14,509 nucleotides of DNA. Source: SZUA-36 sp041570235. GTDB taxonomy: Bacteria > Pseudomonadota > Gammaproteobacteria > Xanthomonadales > SZUA-36. The notes below the pieces were generated by a model. The model made no database searches. It was given only the letters and a program-made list of their open reading frames with translations, and had not been told where the DNA came from. Below, piece after piece: positions 1 through 7,302 of the stretch (its first letter is position 1; each line of letters opens with the position of its first letter). A program made the translations under genes and the position numbers. The DNA is taken from contig JBFFWN010000075.1 in NCBI GenBank assembly GCA_041570235.1, positions 1 through 14,509 on the forward strand, in the 5' to 3' direction.

Positions 1-2
1 AA

Positions 3-107
3 AGCAGTTTCAATGCCCTGCTTAAGCATGTACCCGATTTCACCGTGCACGTGATGAACGTACTGGCAAGCCGGCTGCAGGCAGCCTACGACATGATAGA
101 TCACTGA
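3..107 (+). CDS. C-terminal end of a probable cyclic-nucleotide-binding-domain (Crp-type) protein, partial
   Basis: Only the last 34 codons are present; the reading frame enters from the left edge and stops at TGA 105-107. The visible residues include the stretch LLKHVPDFTVHVMNVLASRL, which resembles the end of the beta-roll and the C helix of Crp/cNMP-binding domains, where a 'hP.FAhpVMphLApRL' pattern is typical. The protein ends just after this helix, so no helix-turn-helix follows. It would be a stand-alone binding domain or the C-terminal domain of a larger protein, not a classical Crp transcription factor. The gene converges on the S9 peptidase gene. The family call rests on a short tail and could be wrong. 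Confidence 0.5.
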   Translation, partial: SSFNALLKHVPDFTVHVMNVLASRLQAAYDMIDH

Positions 108-148
108 AACAACCGCCACCCTGCTCAACACGTATTCGTGGAAGACGA

Positions 149-171
149 CCAGGGTCAGGAAAACACCCTGG
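149..171. terminator. Hairpin between convergent genes, possible terminator
   Basis: CCAGGGT (149-155) and ACCCTGG (165-171) form a perfect 7-bp stem with a 9-base loop. It lies in the 91-base gap between two convergent genes, where a bidirectional terminator would be expected. No clear T-run follows on either strand, so intrinsic termination is not certain. Confidence 0.35.
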
Positions 172-198
172 CCCATCTTTCGGGCTGTCTTTCAGCAG

Positions 199-2379
199 CT
201 ACTCTTCCAGGCCTGCCAGTCCCGCGAGGAATGCAAATTCCTGTGCGGTTTCCCTCAGGGCGCGATAACGCCCCGAAGCGCCACCATGACCAGCATCCAT
301 ATTGGTATGCATGATCAACTGGTTGTCATCGGTGCGCCTGTCGCGCAACCTGGCGACCCACTTTGCCGGTTCAAAATACTGCACCTGCGAATCATGCAGA
401 CCCGTGGTGACCATCATGTTCGGGTAATCCTGGGCCGTTACCTGGTCATAGGGTGAGTACGACAACATGTATTCGTAGGCATCCTTGTTTTTCGGGTTGC
501 CCCATTCGTTGAATTCCCCTGTGGTCAGCGGTATAGATTCATCAAGCATGGTTGTCACAACGTCGACAAACGGCACCGCTGCAATCACGCCGTGATACAA
601 CTCAGGCGCCATATTGATCACGGCCCCCATCAGCAGTCCACCTGCACTGCCGCCCAGGGCATAGGTTCTGGCTGGATCAATCATCGGTATTTGCTGCAGG
701 TGTTTTGTGACATCGATAAAGTCGGTGAAGGTATTCTTCTTGTTCATCAAGCGCCCGTTTTCGTACCACTGGCGGCCCATCTCCTGGCCACCGCGAATAT
801 GCGCGATAACATAGACAAACCCCCGGTCAAGCAGGCTGATGATGGAGTTGCGGAACCAGGGGTCGGTTGAGCTGCCATAGGAACCATAGGCATATACCAG
901 CGCCGGCGCTGAGCCATCCAGTTTTGTCCCACGATGCCAGGCGATGGAAACAGGTACTTCAACGCCGTCACGCGCAGTGGCCATCATGCGCCTGCTCTGG
1001 TAGTTGTCACTGGAAAAACCGCCCAACACGCGTTCGGCTTTTAATAATTGACTTTCACCACTGGTCAGGTCGATTTCCCAGGTCTGGTTGGGTGTAACGA
1101 GGCTTGAAAAGCCGTAGCGGATCTTGTCGGTATCGGTATTAACATTCTCAGCAGGCCACATGACAAAGGCCTCTTCACCACCTTTCAGATAACGGTCCAT
1201 GCTGCCATCATGCGCCATCACGCGAACCTGGCGAAGACCATCCTTGCGCTCCCCCACAACCAGCCATTTATCGAAGGCCTGGATATTCCGCACCATCGCA
1301 TCCTCGCGGTGTGCAATCACCTCTTTCCATTTTGATTTATCCGCGGAATTCTCAAGGTCTACGCTCATCACGCGAAAGTTCAGTGCCTGCCAGTTTGTAC
1401 GGATAAAGAACTGTCCATTGGCATGGTCAACATCGTATTCATGACCGGTTTCACGGGGTAGAAACGGTTTAAACGAACCCAAGGGGTCATCAGCTGCCAG
1501 CAGCTGAACCTCGGTGGTATCGGTATTTCGATGAAATAACCCGATATATGCGCCTGAACGGCTACGCGACACACCGTTATAAAACGTATTGTCCTTTTCC
1601 TCGTAAACAAGAACGTCGTCAGCAGCATCGCTGCCCAGCTTGTGTCGCATCAACTGGTACGCCAGCAGGGTTTCCAGATTCTTGTTCAGGTAAAACAGGT
1701 ACTGGCCATCAGCCGAAAAGGCCAAAGATGACGAGGCGTTGGTGATCACTTCAGGCAGAAATTCACCGGTTTGGGTATCCAGAATACGAATCTCGTTGAT
1801 TCGACGGCCTTCAAAATCTTCGGCAATTGCAGCATAACGCTGATCGTCGCTGACTTCCAGACCGCCCAGGGTGTAGAACTCAGTCCCTTCGGCGCGTTGG
1901 TTGCCATCGACAAGAACCTCCTCTTCAGCTTCCATCGAGCCCTTGCGGCGCGCATTTATGGCGTATTCCTTGCCGGGTTCATAACGGTAGTAGTACCAAT
2001 AGCCGTTCTTAAAATAAGGAACACTGGAATCATCAGGATCAAGGCGTGAGGTCATTTCCTTGTACATGTTTTCCTGGATGTCACCCAGCGGCTCCATGAC
2101 CTTGTCGAAGTAGGCGTTTTCCTCTTCAAGGTAGGCAATCACTTCCGGGTCCTGGCGCGTATCATCACGCAACCAGTAATACTCATCGACCCGGGTGTGA
2201 CCATGCAGGGTCATTTCGTGGGGTTTTTTCGCGGCCATCGGCTGTTCCAGTATATCTTGGGCAATGCTGACCACCTCGGGCGCATCGGCTTGCGGTTGTG
2301 CCTGTCCAACAGGCTCGGTTCCCGGCTTACATGCGGTCAACAACAAAATACCTAAAAAAGGGTAAATAAAAGCTTTCAT
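199..2379 (-). CDS. ptrB: Oligopeptidase B-type S9 serine peptidase, predicted lipoprotein
   Basis: This prolyl-oligopeptidase family (S9A) enzyme should cleave short peptides after Arg or Lys. The N-terminal two thirds is the seven-bladed propeller that restricts access, and the last ~240 residues are the alpha/beta hydrolase. The nucleophile is Ser578 in GGSAGG, with Asp663 (GLHDSQ) and His698 (AGHGG). The spacings of 85 and 35 residues equal those of E. coli OpB (532/617/652). The N-terminus differs from cytosolic OpB: it has a short hydrophobic stretch ending in LLTAC, a lipobox with Cys17, and about 40 extra residues before the conserved KKPHEMTLHG start. A periplasmic or outer-membrane lipoprotein is therefore inferred. 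In the S1-pocket loop GEFNEWG, Glu622 matches E. coli Glu576, but Asn624 replaces Glu578. A CGGAG ribosome-binding site lies about 7 bases before the ATG. The gene follows ybiI by 44 bases on the same strand. Confidence 0.93.
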   Translation of the reverse strand: MKAFIYPFLGILLLTACKPGTEPVGQAQPQADAPEVVSIAQDILEQPMAAKKPHEMTLHGHTRVDEYYWLRDDTRQDPEVIAYLEEENAYFDKVMEPLGDIQENMYKEMTSRLDPDDSSVPYFKNGYWYYYRYEPGKEYAINARRKGSMEAEEEVLVDGNQRAEGTEFYTLGGLEVSDDQRYAAIAEDFEGRRINEIRILDTQTGEFLPEVITNASSSLAFSADGQYLFYLNKNLETLLAYQLMRHKLGSDAADDVLVYEEKDNTFYNGVSRSRSGAYIGLFHRNTDTTEVQLLAADDPLGSFKPFLPRETGHEYDVDHANGQFFIRTNWQALNFRVMSVDLENSADKSKWKEVIAHREDAMVRNIQAFDKWLVVGERKDGLRQVRVMAHDGSMDRYLKGGEEAFVMWPAENVNTDTDKIRYGFSSLVTPNQTWEIDLTSGESQLLKAERVLGGFSSDNYQSRRMMATARDGVEVPVSIAWHRGTKLDGSAPALVYAYGSYGSSTDPWFRNSIISLLDRGFVYVIAHIRGGQEMGRQWYENGRLMNKKNTFTDFIDVTKHLQQIPMIDPARTYALGGSAGGLLMGAVINMAPELYHGVIAAVPFVDVVTTMLDESIPLTTGEFNEWGNPKNKDAYEYMLSYSPYDQVTAQDYPNMMVTTGLHDSQVQYFEPAKWVARLRDRRTDDNQLIMHTNMDAGHGGASGRYRALRETAQEFAFLAGLAGLEE

Positions 2380-2423
2380 GACATGCTCCGGGGCAAAGGG
2401 TTCAAATTATTGGGAAATAAGGT

Positions 2424-2690
2424 CTAGCGCAACTGGCTGTCTTTACTGCCGCGCCGATTATAGCCGCTGCGAACATTTTGTTGCTTATCGCGTTCAGACT
2501 GACAGGTGACGCACAAACGCACGCCGGATACGGCCTCACGACGGGCCTGGGGAATCTCTACAGCACATTCTTCGCAATGTTTCAGGCTAACGCCACTCGG
2601 CATATCACTTCTGGCACGCTGAACGGCATCCTCGATAGTCGCATCGATCTGATCCTGTACCGCTCCGTCGGCGCTCCAACCACCTGCCAT
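2424..2690 (-). CDS. ybiI: DksA/TraR-type C4 zinc-finger protein YbiI
   Basis: This 88-residue protein closely follows E. coli YbiI along its whole length, including the TIEDAVQRAR helix near the start, the PQARREA segment and the C-terminal GYNRRGSKDSQLR. Four cysteines in the order C-x2-C...C-x2-C (HCEEC and LCVTC) form the DksA-type zinc finger. It lacks the long coiled coil with which DksA reaches into the RNA polymerase secondary channel, so it is a short relative of DksA; its exact role is not established. The ATG has a GGAAAG motif just upstream and a plausible sigma70 promoter. The peptidase gene lies downstream on the same strand and may be co-transcribed. Confidence 0.93.
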   Translation of the reverse strand: MAGGWSADGAVQDQIDATIEDAVQRARSDMPSGVSLKHCEECAVEIPQARREAVSGVRLCVTCQSERDKQQNVRSGYNRRGSKDSQLR

Positions 2691-2720
2691 TGTGCTTTCC
2701 GCTACTGATAACAGATTGTC

Positions 2721-2749
2721 TTTCTACCTGTTATTTACCTCATTGGCAA
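2721..2749 (-). promoter_or_regulatory. Candidate sigma70 promoter of ybiI
   Basis: On the minus strand, TTGCCA (2749-2744) is followed after exactly 17 bases by TAGAAA (2726-2721), five and four matches to the -35 and -10 consensus. Initiation near 2714 would leave a leader of about 24 bases before the ybiI ATG, enough for its GGAAAG ribosome-binding site. Confidence 0.42.
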
Positions 2750-2794
2750 GCAGATGATGTGACTGCGGGGTGAAAAGTAAGTTAACCTTAGCAA

Positions 2795-3478
2795 ATGCGA
2801 AGCGACAAAGAAAAACATGATAAGCCAGGTAACGATCAGGGACCTGAAAGCCTTCAACCGGGCAACTGTGTTTTGCTAAAGGCCGTCACGGTCACCAAGG
2901 CAGCCGCATTCATGGCATGTGACCGTGAGCGGGACCTGCTGGTGCCGGTCAGTCAGCAATTACAACCCATGACGGTCGGGCAGTCCTACGTGGTTTATCT
3001 CTACCTGGATCCGAACCAACAGTTGATCGGCAGCACCAAATTGCACAAGTTCCTCGATGAACGTGCAAAGGATATGGCCGCCGGGCAGAAGGTCGACCTG
3101 CAAATCGTCAACGAAACCGAAATGGGCTACAAGGCGGTCGTGAACGGCACCCACCTGGGCCTGCTATACAAGGGTGAAGTCTTCAGAACATTGAAACCTG
3201 GAGACAAAACCACCGGTTACATCAAGTCGATTCGCGAAGATCGCAAAATTGACCTGTGCCTGCAGCGACAAACCCGTGAGGCCCGGGATGAACTGGGTGA
3301 ACGGATACTGGCGCATCTCGCCGCAAACGGCGGTAGTTCAACATTGACCGACTACAGCCCTCCGGCAGCCATTTACAAACAATATGGAGTCAGCAAGGGC
3401 AATTATAAAAAGGCCCTCGGAAAACTTTATAAACAACGAAAAATCAGCGTGGCAAAAGACAAGATCACATTGCTGTAA
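2795..3478 (+). CDS. CvfB/YitL-like S1-domain RNA-binding protein, lacking the first S1 repeat
   Basis: The 227 residues match the later part of the CvfB/YitL family. A first S1-like unit (about residues 20-80) contains RDLLVPVSQQ and GQSYVVYLYLD. A second S1 domain (about 90-155) contains GYKAVVNGTHLGLLYKGEVF and IREDRKIDL. A winged-helix domain (about 165-226) closes the protein. Family members studied in Firmicutes bind RNA and affect virulence gene expression; a role in RNA binding here is inferred. Family proteins are usually about 280-300 residues, with another S1-type unit in front. Here a TAG lies two codons before the ATG and ybiI starts about 100 bases upstream, so the missing unit is not encoded nearby. 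There is no good Shine-Dalgarno before the ATG. The acyltransferase gene follows after 42 bases. Confidence 0.85.
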   Translation: MRSDKEKHDKPGNDQGPESLQPGNCVLLKAVTVTKAAAFMACDRERDLLVPVSQQLQPMTVGQSYVVYLYLDPNQQLIGSTKLHKFLDERAKDMAAGQKVDLQIVNETEMGYKAVVNGTHLGLLYKGEVFRTLKPGDKTTGYIKSIREDRKIDLCLQRQTREARDELGERILAHLAANGGSSTLTDYSPPAAIYKQYGVSKGNYKKALGKLYKQRKISVAKDKITLL

Positions 3479-3520
3479 GCGGAATGGCTAACTGCCGGCA
3501 AAACAAAAACACAAACACAT

Positions 3521-4633
3521 ATGTCCAGTGAGCAACGTCTTTTAAGCCTCGATTTCTTCAGGGGTTTCACCATTGCGGCGATGATCCTGGTCAATAACCC
3601 CGGCAGCTGGTCGCATGTTTACCCGCCGCTGTTACACGCACAGTGGCACGGTTGGACACCCACCGACCTGATATTTCCTTTTTTCCTGTTTATCGTGGGT
3701 GTCTCGATCAGCCTGGCATTTGCCGGTAAAAAACAACATCAAACTTCCATCGGTGAACTTTATCGTAGAATAATCCGGCGTAGCCTAGTGCTGTTTGCGC
3801 TCGGCCTGTTTCTGTCCGGCTTCCCCTCTTATGACCTTACGAGTATTCGCATACCGGGCGTATTGCAGCGAATTGCCATCTGCTATTTGTTTGCCACGCT
3901 GATCTTTTTGCATGCCAACGTCCGGGCGCAGGCACTTTGGGCCATAGCGCTGATGCTGATTTACTGGGCCGCGATGGAATGGGTGCCGGTGCCGGGTGCA
4001 GGCGCCGGGTCATATGAGAAAGGCGCCAACTTTTCGGCATGGCTGGATAGCTTATTGTTGCAGGGCCATATGTGGTCGCAGACCAAAACATGGGACCCGG
4101 AGGGTGTTTTCAGCACCTTGCCCGCCATATCGACCACCTTGTTCGGTGTGCTGACCGGAGAGTTGTTACGCAAAAGTTTCAGCTCGCAGAAAAAGGTAAA
4201 ACTGATGCTGCTGTATGGCGTCAGCGCCATCCTCATTGCCTGGCTGTGGAGCTTTTACCTGCCCATCAACAAAAGCCTCTGGACCAGTTCCTATGCCCTT
4301 TTCACGGCCGGAATGGCATTGGTAACGCTGGCATTTTGCATGTATGTCGTCGACATCAGGGGTTGGCAAAAATGGAGCTTTCCATTTCGTGTATATGGCA
4401 TGAATGCCATCACGGTTTATGTGCTTTCAGGTGTCGTTGCCAGGCTGCTGTACCTGATCAAATTGCCTTCAGGTGGTGAGCTTGTCAGCCTTAAGACCTG
4501 GTTGATGGATCATCTTTTTCTGACCTGGCTAAGCCCCATCAATGCGTCACTGGCATTTGCCCTTTGCTTCGTATTTTTGTCGTATATTGCGATGTATTAT
4601 TTATATAAAAAACATATTTTTATCAAGGTTTGA
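3521..4633 (+). CDS. HGSNAT/NagX-like transmembrane acyltransferase (DUF5009/COG4299 family)
   Basis: This 370-residue polytopic membrane protein has about ten hydrophobic segments, for example near 47-66, 87-105, 112-132, 137-155, 226-247, 256-277 and 340-362. The N-terminal signature RLLSLDFFRGFTIAAMILVN, followed by HAQWHGWTPTDLIFPFFLFI, is characteristic of bacterial relatives of heparan-alpha-glucosaminide N-acetyltransferase. Asn25 or Asn26 and His39 lie where the human enzyme has its Asn258/His269 pair, so transmembrane acetyl transfer from acetyl-CoA to an amino sugar is the likely chemistry. Some bacterial members are called NagX in chitin or GlcNAc gene clusters, but no such genes occur here, so the substrate is unknown. 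The upstream region is AC-rich with no clear ribosome-binding site, and the gene may depend on the S1-protein gene 42 bases before it. Confidence 0.87.
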   Translation: MSSEQRLLSLDFFRGFTIAAMILVNNPGSWSHVYPPLLHAQWHGWTPTDLIFPFFLFIVGVSISLAFAGKKQHQTSIGELYRRIIRRSLVLFALGLFLSGFPSYDLTSIRIPGVLQRIAICYLFATLIFLHANVRAQALWAIALMLIYWAAMEWVPVPGAGAGSYEKGANFSAWLDSLLLQGHMWSQTKTWDPEGVFSTLPAISTTLFGVLTGELLRKSFSSQKKVKLMLLYGVSAILIAWLWSFYLPINKSLWTSSYALFTAGMALVTLAFCMYVVDIRGWQKWSFPFRVYGMNAITVYVLSGVVARLLYLIKLPSGGELVSLKTWLMDHLFLTWLSPINASLAFALCFVFLSYIAMYYLYKKHIFIKV

Positions 4634-4886
4634 ATATATTTTACTTTAAATACGCAACAGCTTTGAAAAAACAAACTTGAACACACCGCCACCCCCAACT
4701 CAAATACGAAAAAATCATATGATTGCCGCAGTCACGGATCACAATTTAAGACCGGCTCTGGTAGTCTATGCATTTTTTACCATGGGGCAGTAACAATAAT
4801 GTACCTACAGGTCTTTAAAATCGGAGATCACACAGGCGCCAGACGGCGCAGGTTCGTCAAAGGACCGGGCCGGGTGAATAAATAGC

Positions 4887-5729
4887 ATGGCCCGTTTCAG
4901 GAAAACCGCCGTAACGGGCACGCTGTTGCTTGGCCTGATGATTACCCTGTTATCCCAGGCTTCATCAAATTTTACCGGACTGAAGGGCAATCCTGGCTTG
5001 CACTCGGAATCCGCATATGTGGTTGGCGCCCAGGGTGATGTCATCTATGGCAAGGATATCGACACGGTTCGCCCGATTGCTTCCATTACCAAGTTGATGA
5101 CCGCCATGGTGATACTGGACTCAGGTGTCGACCTGGATGAACAGATCACCGTCACCAGGGACGACCGCGACCTGGTGCAACTGACCGGCTCCCGCCTTGA
5201 GTATGGCGCCACGCTGAGCCGGCGGGAAATGATCCTGCTGGCGATCATGTCATCAGAAAACCGCGCCGCCACGGCGCTTGGACGAACCTTTCCCGGTGGC
5301 ATGCCGGCGTTTGTAGGCAAAATGAATGAAAAAGCCGCCGCGCTGGGCATGCGGAACAGTCATTTTGCAGATCCGGCCGGTCTCAAGGTTGACAATACGT
5401 CGACGGCCCGCGACCTGATGAAGATGGTCACAGCAGCCGAGGCATATGATTTGATCAGACAGGCCAGCACCACCACCCGGCTCGAGGTGCGGCCCTACAA
5501 AAAACGCGGCCCGCTGGTATATGGCAACACCAACCGCCTGTTAAAGAACAAGAGCTGGGACATCGCCCTGAGCAAAACCGGTTATATCAACGAGGCCGGC
5601 CGCTGCCTGGTGATGCAGGCCAATATCAAGGGTGAGCGCGTTTTCATCGTATTGCTGAATTCATTTGGCAAACTGACACCATTCGGCGACTCCAACCGTC
5701 TGCGTAAATGGATGCTGGCCAATAGCTGA
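4887..5729 (+). CDS. pbpG: D-alanyl-D-alanine endopeptidase, PBP7 type
   Basis: This serine peptidase (S11) cleaves D-Ala-meso-DAP cross-links in periplasmic peptidoglycan. All three penicillin-binding motifs are present in order: Ser66-x-x-Lys69 (SITK) with the acylated serine, Ser123-Glu124-Asn125 (SEN), and Lys230-Thr-Gly (KTG). The N-terminus has basic residues followed by a hydrophobic run to about residue 25, a typical signal peptide. At 280 residues it is somewhat shorter than E. coli PbpG (about 310). A TGA lies in frame just upstream (4875-4877), so this ATG is the first possible one; its ribosome-binding site is weak. The gene stands alone between 253-base and 223-base intergenic regions. 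The upstream gap is AT-rich and contains a 12-bp palindrome, AATCATATGATT (4713-4724), and a GCGCC/GGCGC hairpin (4836-4849), but no promoter I would defend. Confidence 0.92.
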   Translation: MARFRKTAVTGTLLLGLMITLLSQASSNFTGLKGNPGLHSESAYVVGAQGDVIYGKDIDTVRPIASITKLMTAMVILDSGVDLDEQITVTRDDRDLVQLTGSRLEYGATLSRREMILLAIMSSENRAATALGRTFPGGMPAFVGKMNEKAAALGMRNSHFADPAGLKVDNTSTARDLMKMVTAAEAYDLIRQASTTTRLEVRPYKKRGPLVYGNTNRLLKNKSWDIALSKTGYINEAGRCLVMQANIKGERVFIVLLNSFGKLTPFGDSNRLRKWMLANS

Positions 5730-5858
5730 CCTGTCGTGGTGTGATCGTTGCTTCAACGCCCCGATATGGTGCGCTCTCCGCTTAAACGCAACCTGATGAA
5801 GCACAGACTTGTATCCATACCCACCCAATACAACATTAGCCTCTGTTTTTATTAGCTT

Positions 5859-5887
5859 TTTACAGGTGGCGCGATTATTGCTTTAAA
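5859..5887 (+). promoter_or_regulatory. Candidate sigma70 promoter of the TorF porin gene
   Basis: TTTACA (5859-5864, five of six consensus bases) is separated by 17 bases from TTTAAA (5882-5887, four of six). A T-rich stretch precedes the -35 box. Initiation near 5894 would give a leader of roughly 60 bases before the ATG at 5953. Confidence 0.45.
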
Positions 5888-5890
5888 CAA

Positions 5891-5918
5891 CACCATGGTG
5901 GCTACTCCAATCGGGAGT
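5891..5918 (+). promoter_or_regulatory. Palindrome and hairpin in the TorF porin leader
   Basis: A perfect 10-bp palindrome, CACCATGGTG (5891-5900), is followed three bases later by a hairpin of ACTCC (5904-5908) and GGAGT (5914-5918) with a 5-base loop. TTT follows immediately. The palindrome covers the predicted transcription start and the hairpin falls in the early leader, so they could act as operator and as RNA regulatory structure respectively. The function is inferred from position only. Confidence 0.35.
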
Positions 5919-5952
5919 TTTGCTGTTACAGACACACACATGGAGAGAAAAA

Positions 5953-6588
5953 ATGTTAAAGAAGGCAATTGGTACAGGAGTTGTTCTACTGGGTGCACTG
6001 AGTTTCCAAACCGCAAGTGCAGAAAACTTTTCGGCCAACCTCGGCTACAACAGTGAATACATCTACCGCGGTATTCCACAAAAAACATCGTCGGCTTTTG
6101 CCGGTATCGATTGGGGCAAGGACGGTTTTTCGCTCGGCGCCTGGACTGCGGATGTCGGTGACGGTTTAGAGGTCGATCTCTACGGCGCCTATGGCTTTGA
6201 AGCCGGCGACTGGGGATTTTCCGTCGGTGGCACCTACTATACCTATACCGGTGACTTCGATGAGGACTACCTGGAATTGAACCTTGGCGCGAGCTGGAAG
6301 TTTCTGTCCTTTGACGCGGCCTTCGGAAAATATGACACCAGCCCTAAACAGGACTACCAGTTTTACTCGGTTACCGCGAGCCACAATGGCTTTTACGGCA
6401 AGATAGGTACCTTTGCAGGTGACTTTGACGGCTCCTATTACGAGGCCGGTTATGGCAACAGCCTGGACGTCAAGGAAACCTACCTGTTCGATTATGCCAT
6501 TGCGGCGATCTACAGTGATTCAACGCTGCTGGGTGGCGATTCCGACACCAACCTGGTTTTCACCATCAGCAGAAATTTCGACTTCTGA
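5953..6588 (+). CDS. TorF-family putative porin (Gcw_chp outer-membrane protein)
   Basis: The ATG at 5953 is preferred over an in-frame one 33 bases upstream because GGAGAG lies six bases before it and a signal peptide starts exactly there: LKK, a hydrophobic core, and a cleavage site TASA|ENF after residue 23. The mature protein (about 188 residues) begins with ANLGYNSEYIYRGIPQ, the hallmark of the TorF/Gcw_chp family. It continues as alternating aromatic beta strands with Asp/Gly-rich turns and ends in Phe, as outer-membrane beta-barrels do. Family members are thought to be small outer-membrane channels; the solute is unknown. In other genomes relatives often sit beside ammonium-transport genes, which are absent here. 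The gene appears monocistronic. Confidence 0.85.
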   Translation: MLKKAIGTGVVLLGALSFQTASAENFSANLGYNSEYIYRGIPQKTSSAFAGIDWGKDGFSLGAWTADVGDGLEVDLYGAYGFEAGDWGFSVGGTYYTYTGDFDEDYLELNLGASWKFLSFDAAFGKYDTSPKQDYQFYSVTASHNGFYGKIGTFAGDFDGSYYEAGYGNSLDVKETYLFDYAIAAIYSDSTLLGGDSDTNLVFTISRNFDF

Positions 6589-6612
6589 TTCTGCCCGGGG
6601 GGGGATAAGTCG

Positions 6613-6642
6613 CCCTGTTCCGGTCACAAGGCCGGTTCAGGG
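6613..6642 (+). terminator. Possible hairpin terminator after the porin gene
   Basis: CCCTG (6613-6617) pairs with CAGGG (6638-6642) and CCGG (6620-6623) with CCGG (6632-6635), with two mismatched bases between the two stems. The structure lies 25 bases after the porin stop and before the next gene. The T-run after it is poor, so termination is only plausible. Eight consecutive G (6597-6604) lie just upstream. Confidence 0.35.
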
Positions 6643-6755
6643 CTGCTCGTTTGACCGAACCGCTAGATTTCTTCCATCACAGTCTCTATCCTTGCTTCAC
6701 AAGCAATGAGCAAAACCCCGCCCGACTGAATCAGCCGGGCCCAAGTGAGACCGGG

Positions 6756-7301
6756 ATGACTGAAAAAGACTATTCACAAAAGGCTTTTCTGGATTTTCTG
6801 AGACACGCTGCGGTCGCCGGCCTTATCAGCCCCGCCACTGCACGTTCGCGTAAACTTGCCGCCGAACAACTGATGATCCAGTTGAAGCCATCCGAGCGCC
6901 AGGATTTACGGGAGTTGGACGTTGATGAACTGTGTTCGCGTTTTCATAAATTACAGGGCTCAACCATACGGCCCGAAAATATCCAGCTTTATAACGAGCG
7001 CCTCAGCAATGGTCTGAAAGACTTTATTTGCTGGACTGATGAACCTGCCAGCTTCAATAGCGTTGAAGGCGAAAAGCCTGAACCTGCCGTCGTGGCGGCA
7101 CGTGATACACCGGGCCAGGCACAGGCCCGTGAGGAGTTGACACTCAACCCTCCCCGCAGCCCACATGATATCTTTCCGGTACCGATACGCGAAGACCTGG
7201 TCGTATATTTACAGAATATCCCCTTGGACATGACCCAGGCGGAGGCATCCAAAATAGCCGCCGTAGTCAAAGCCCTCGCCCTGCCCGAGAAGGACAGCTA
7301 G
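6756..7301 (+). CDS. Uncharacterised protein with a tyrosine-recombinase core-binding-like domain
   Basis: The protein has 181 residues. I prefer the ATG at 6756 to an upstream in-frame TTG at 6651, because the extra 35 residues look unstructured and would begin within a few bases of the probable porin terminator. Residues 8-100 resemble the helical SAM-like (core-binding) domain of tyrosine recombinases: a FLDFLRHAAVAGLISPATAR start, a DLRELDVDEL turn, then QLYNERLSNGLKDFICW. The catalytic domain with its R-H-R-Y residues is absent. After a Pro/Glu-rich linker, residues about 145-178 (FPVPIREDLVVYLQNIPLDM then EASKIAAVVKAL) form a small second domain I know only as a recurrent tail of uncharacterised proteins. 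A DNA-binding role is inference. The stop is followed after one base by the start of the next gene. Confidence 0.62.
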   Translation: MTEKDYSQKAFLDFLRHAAVAGLISPATARSRKLAAEQLMIQLKPSERQDLRELDVDELCSRFHKLQGSTIRPENIQLYNERLSNGLKDFICWTDEPASFNSVEGEKPEPAVVAARDTPGQAQAREELTLNPPRSPHDIFPVPIREDLVVYLQNIPLDMTQAEASKIAAVVKALALPEKDS

Positions 7302-7302
7302 C

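Noticed and set aside
5920..5952. Upstream ATG start for the TorF porin
   Set aside because: It would put eleven residues before a perfectly placed signal peptide, and GGAGAG is positioned for the ATG at 5953.
6651..6755. Upstream TTG start for the recombinase-like protein
   Set aside because: The added 35 residues look non-coding and begin just after the putative porin terminator; the ATG at 6756 starts right at the folded region, though its ribosome-binding site is modest.
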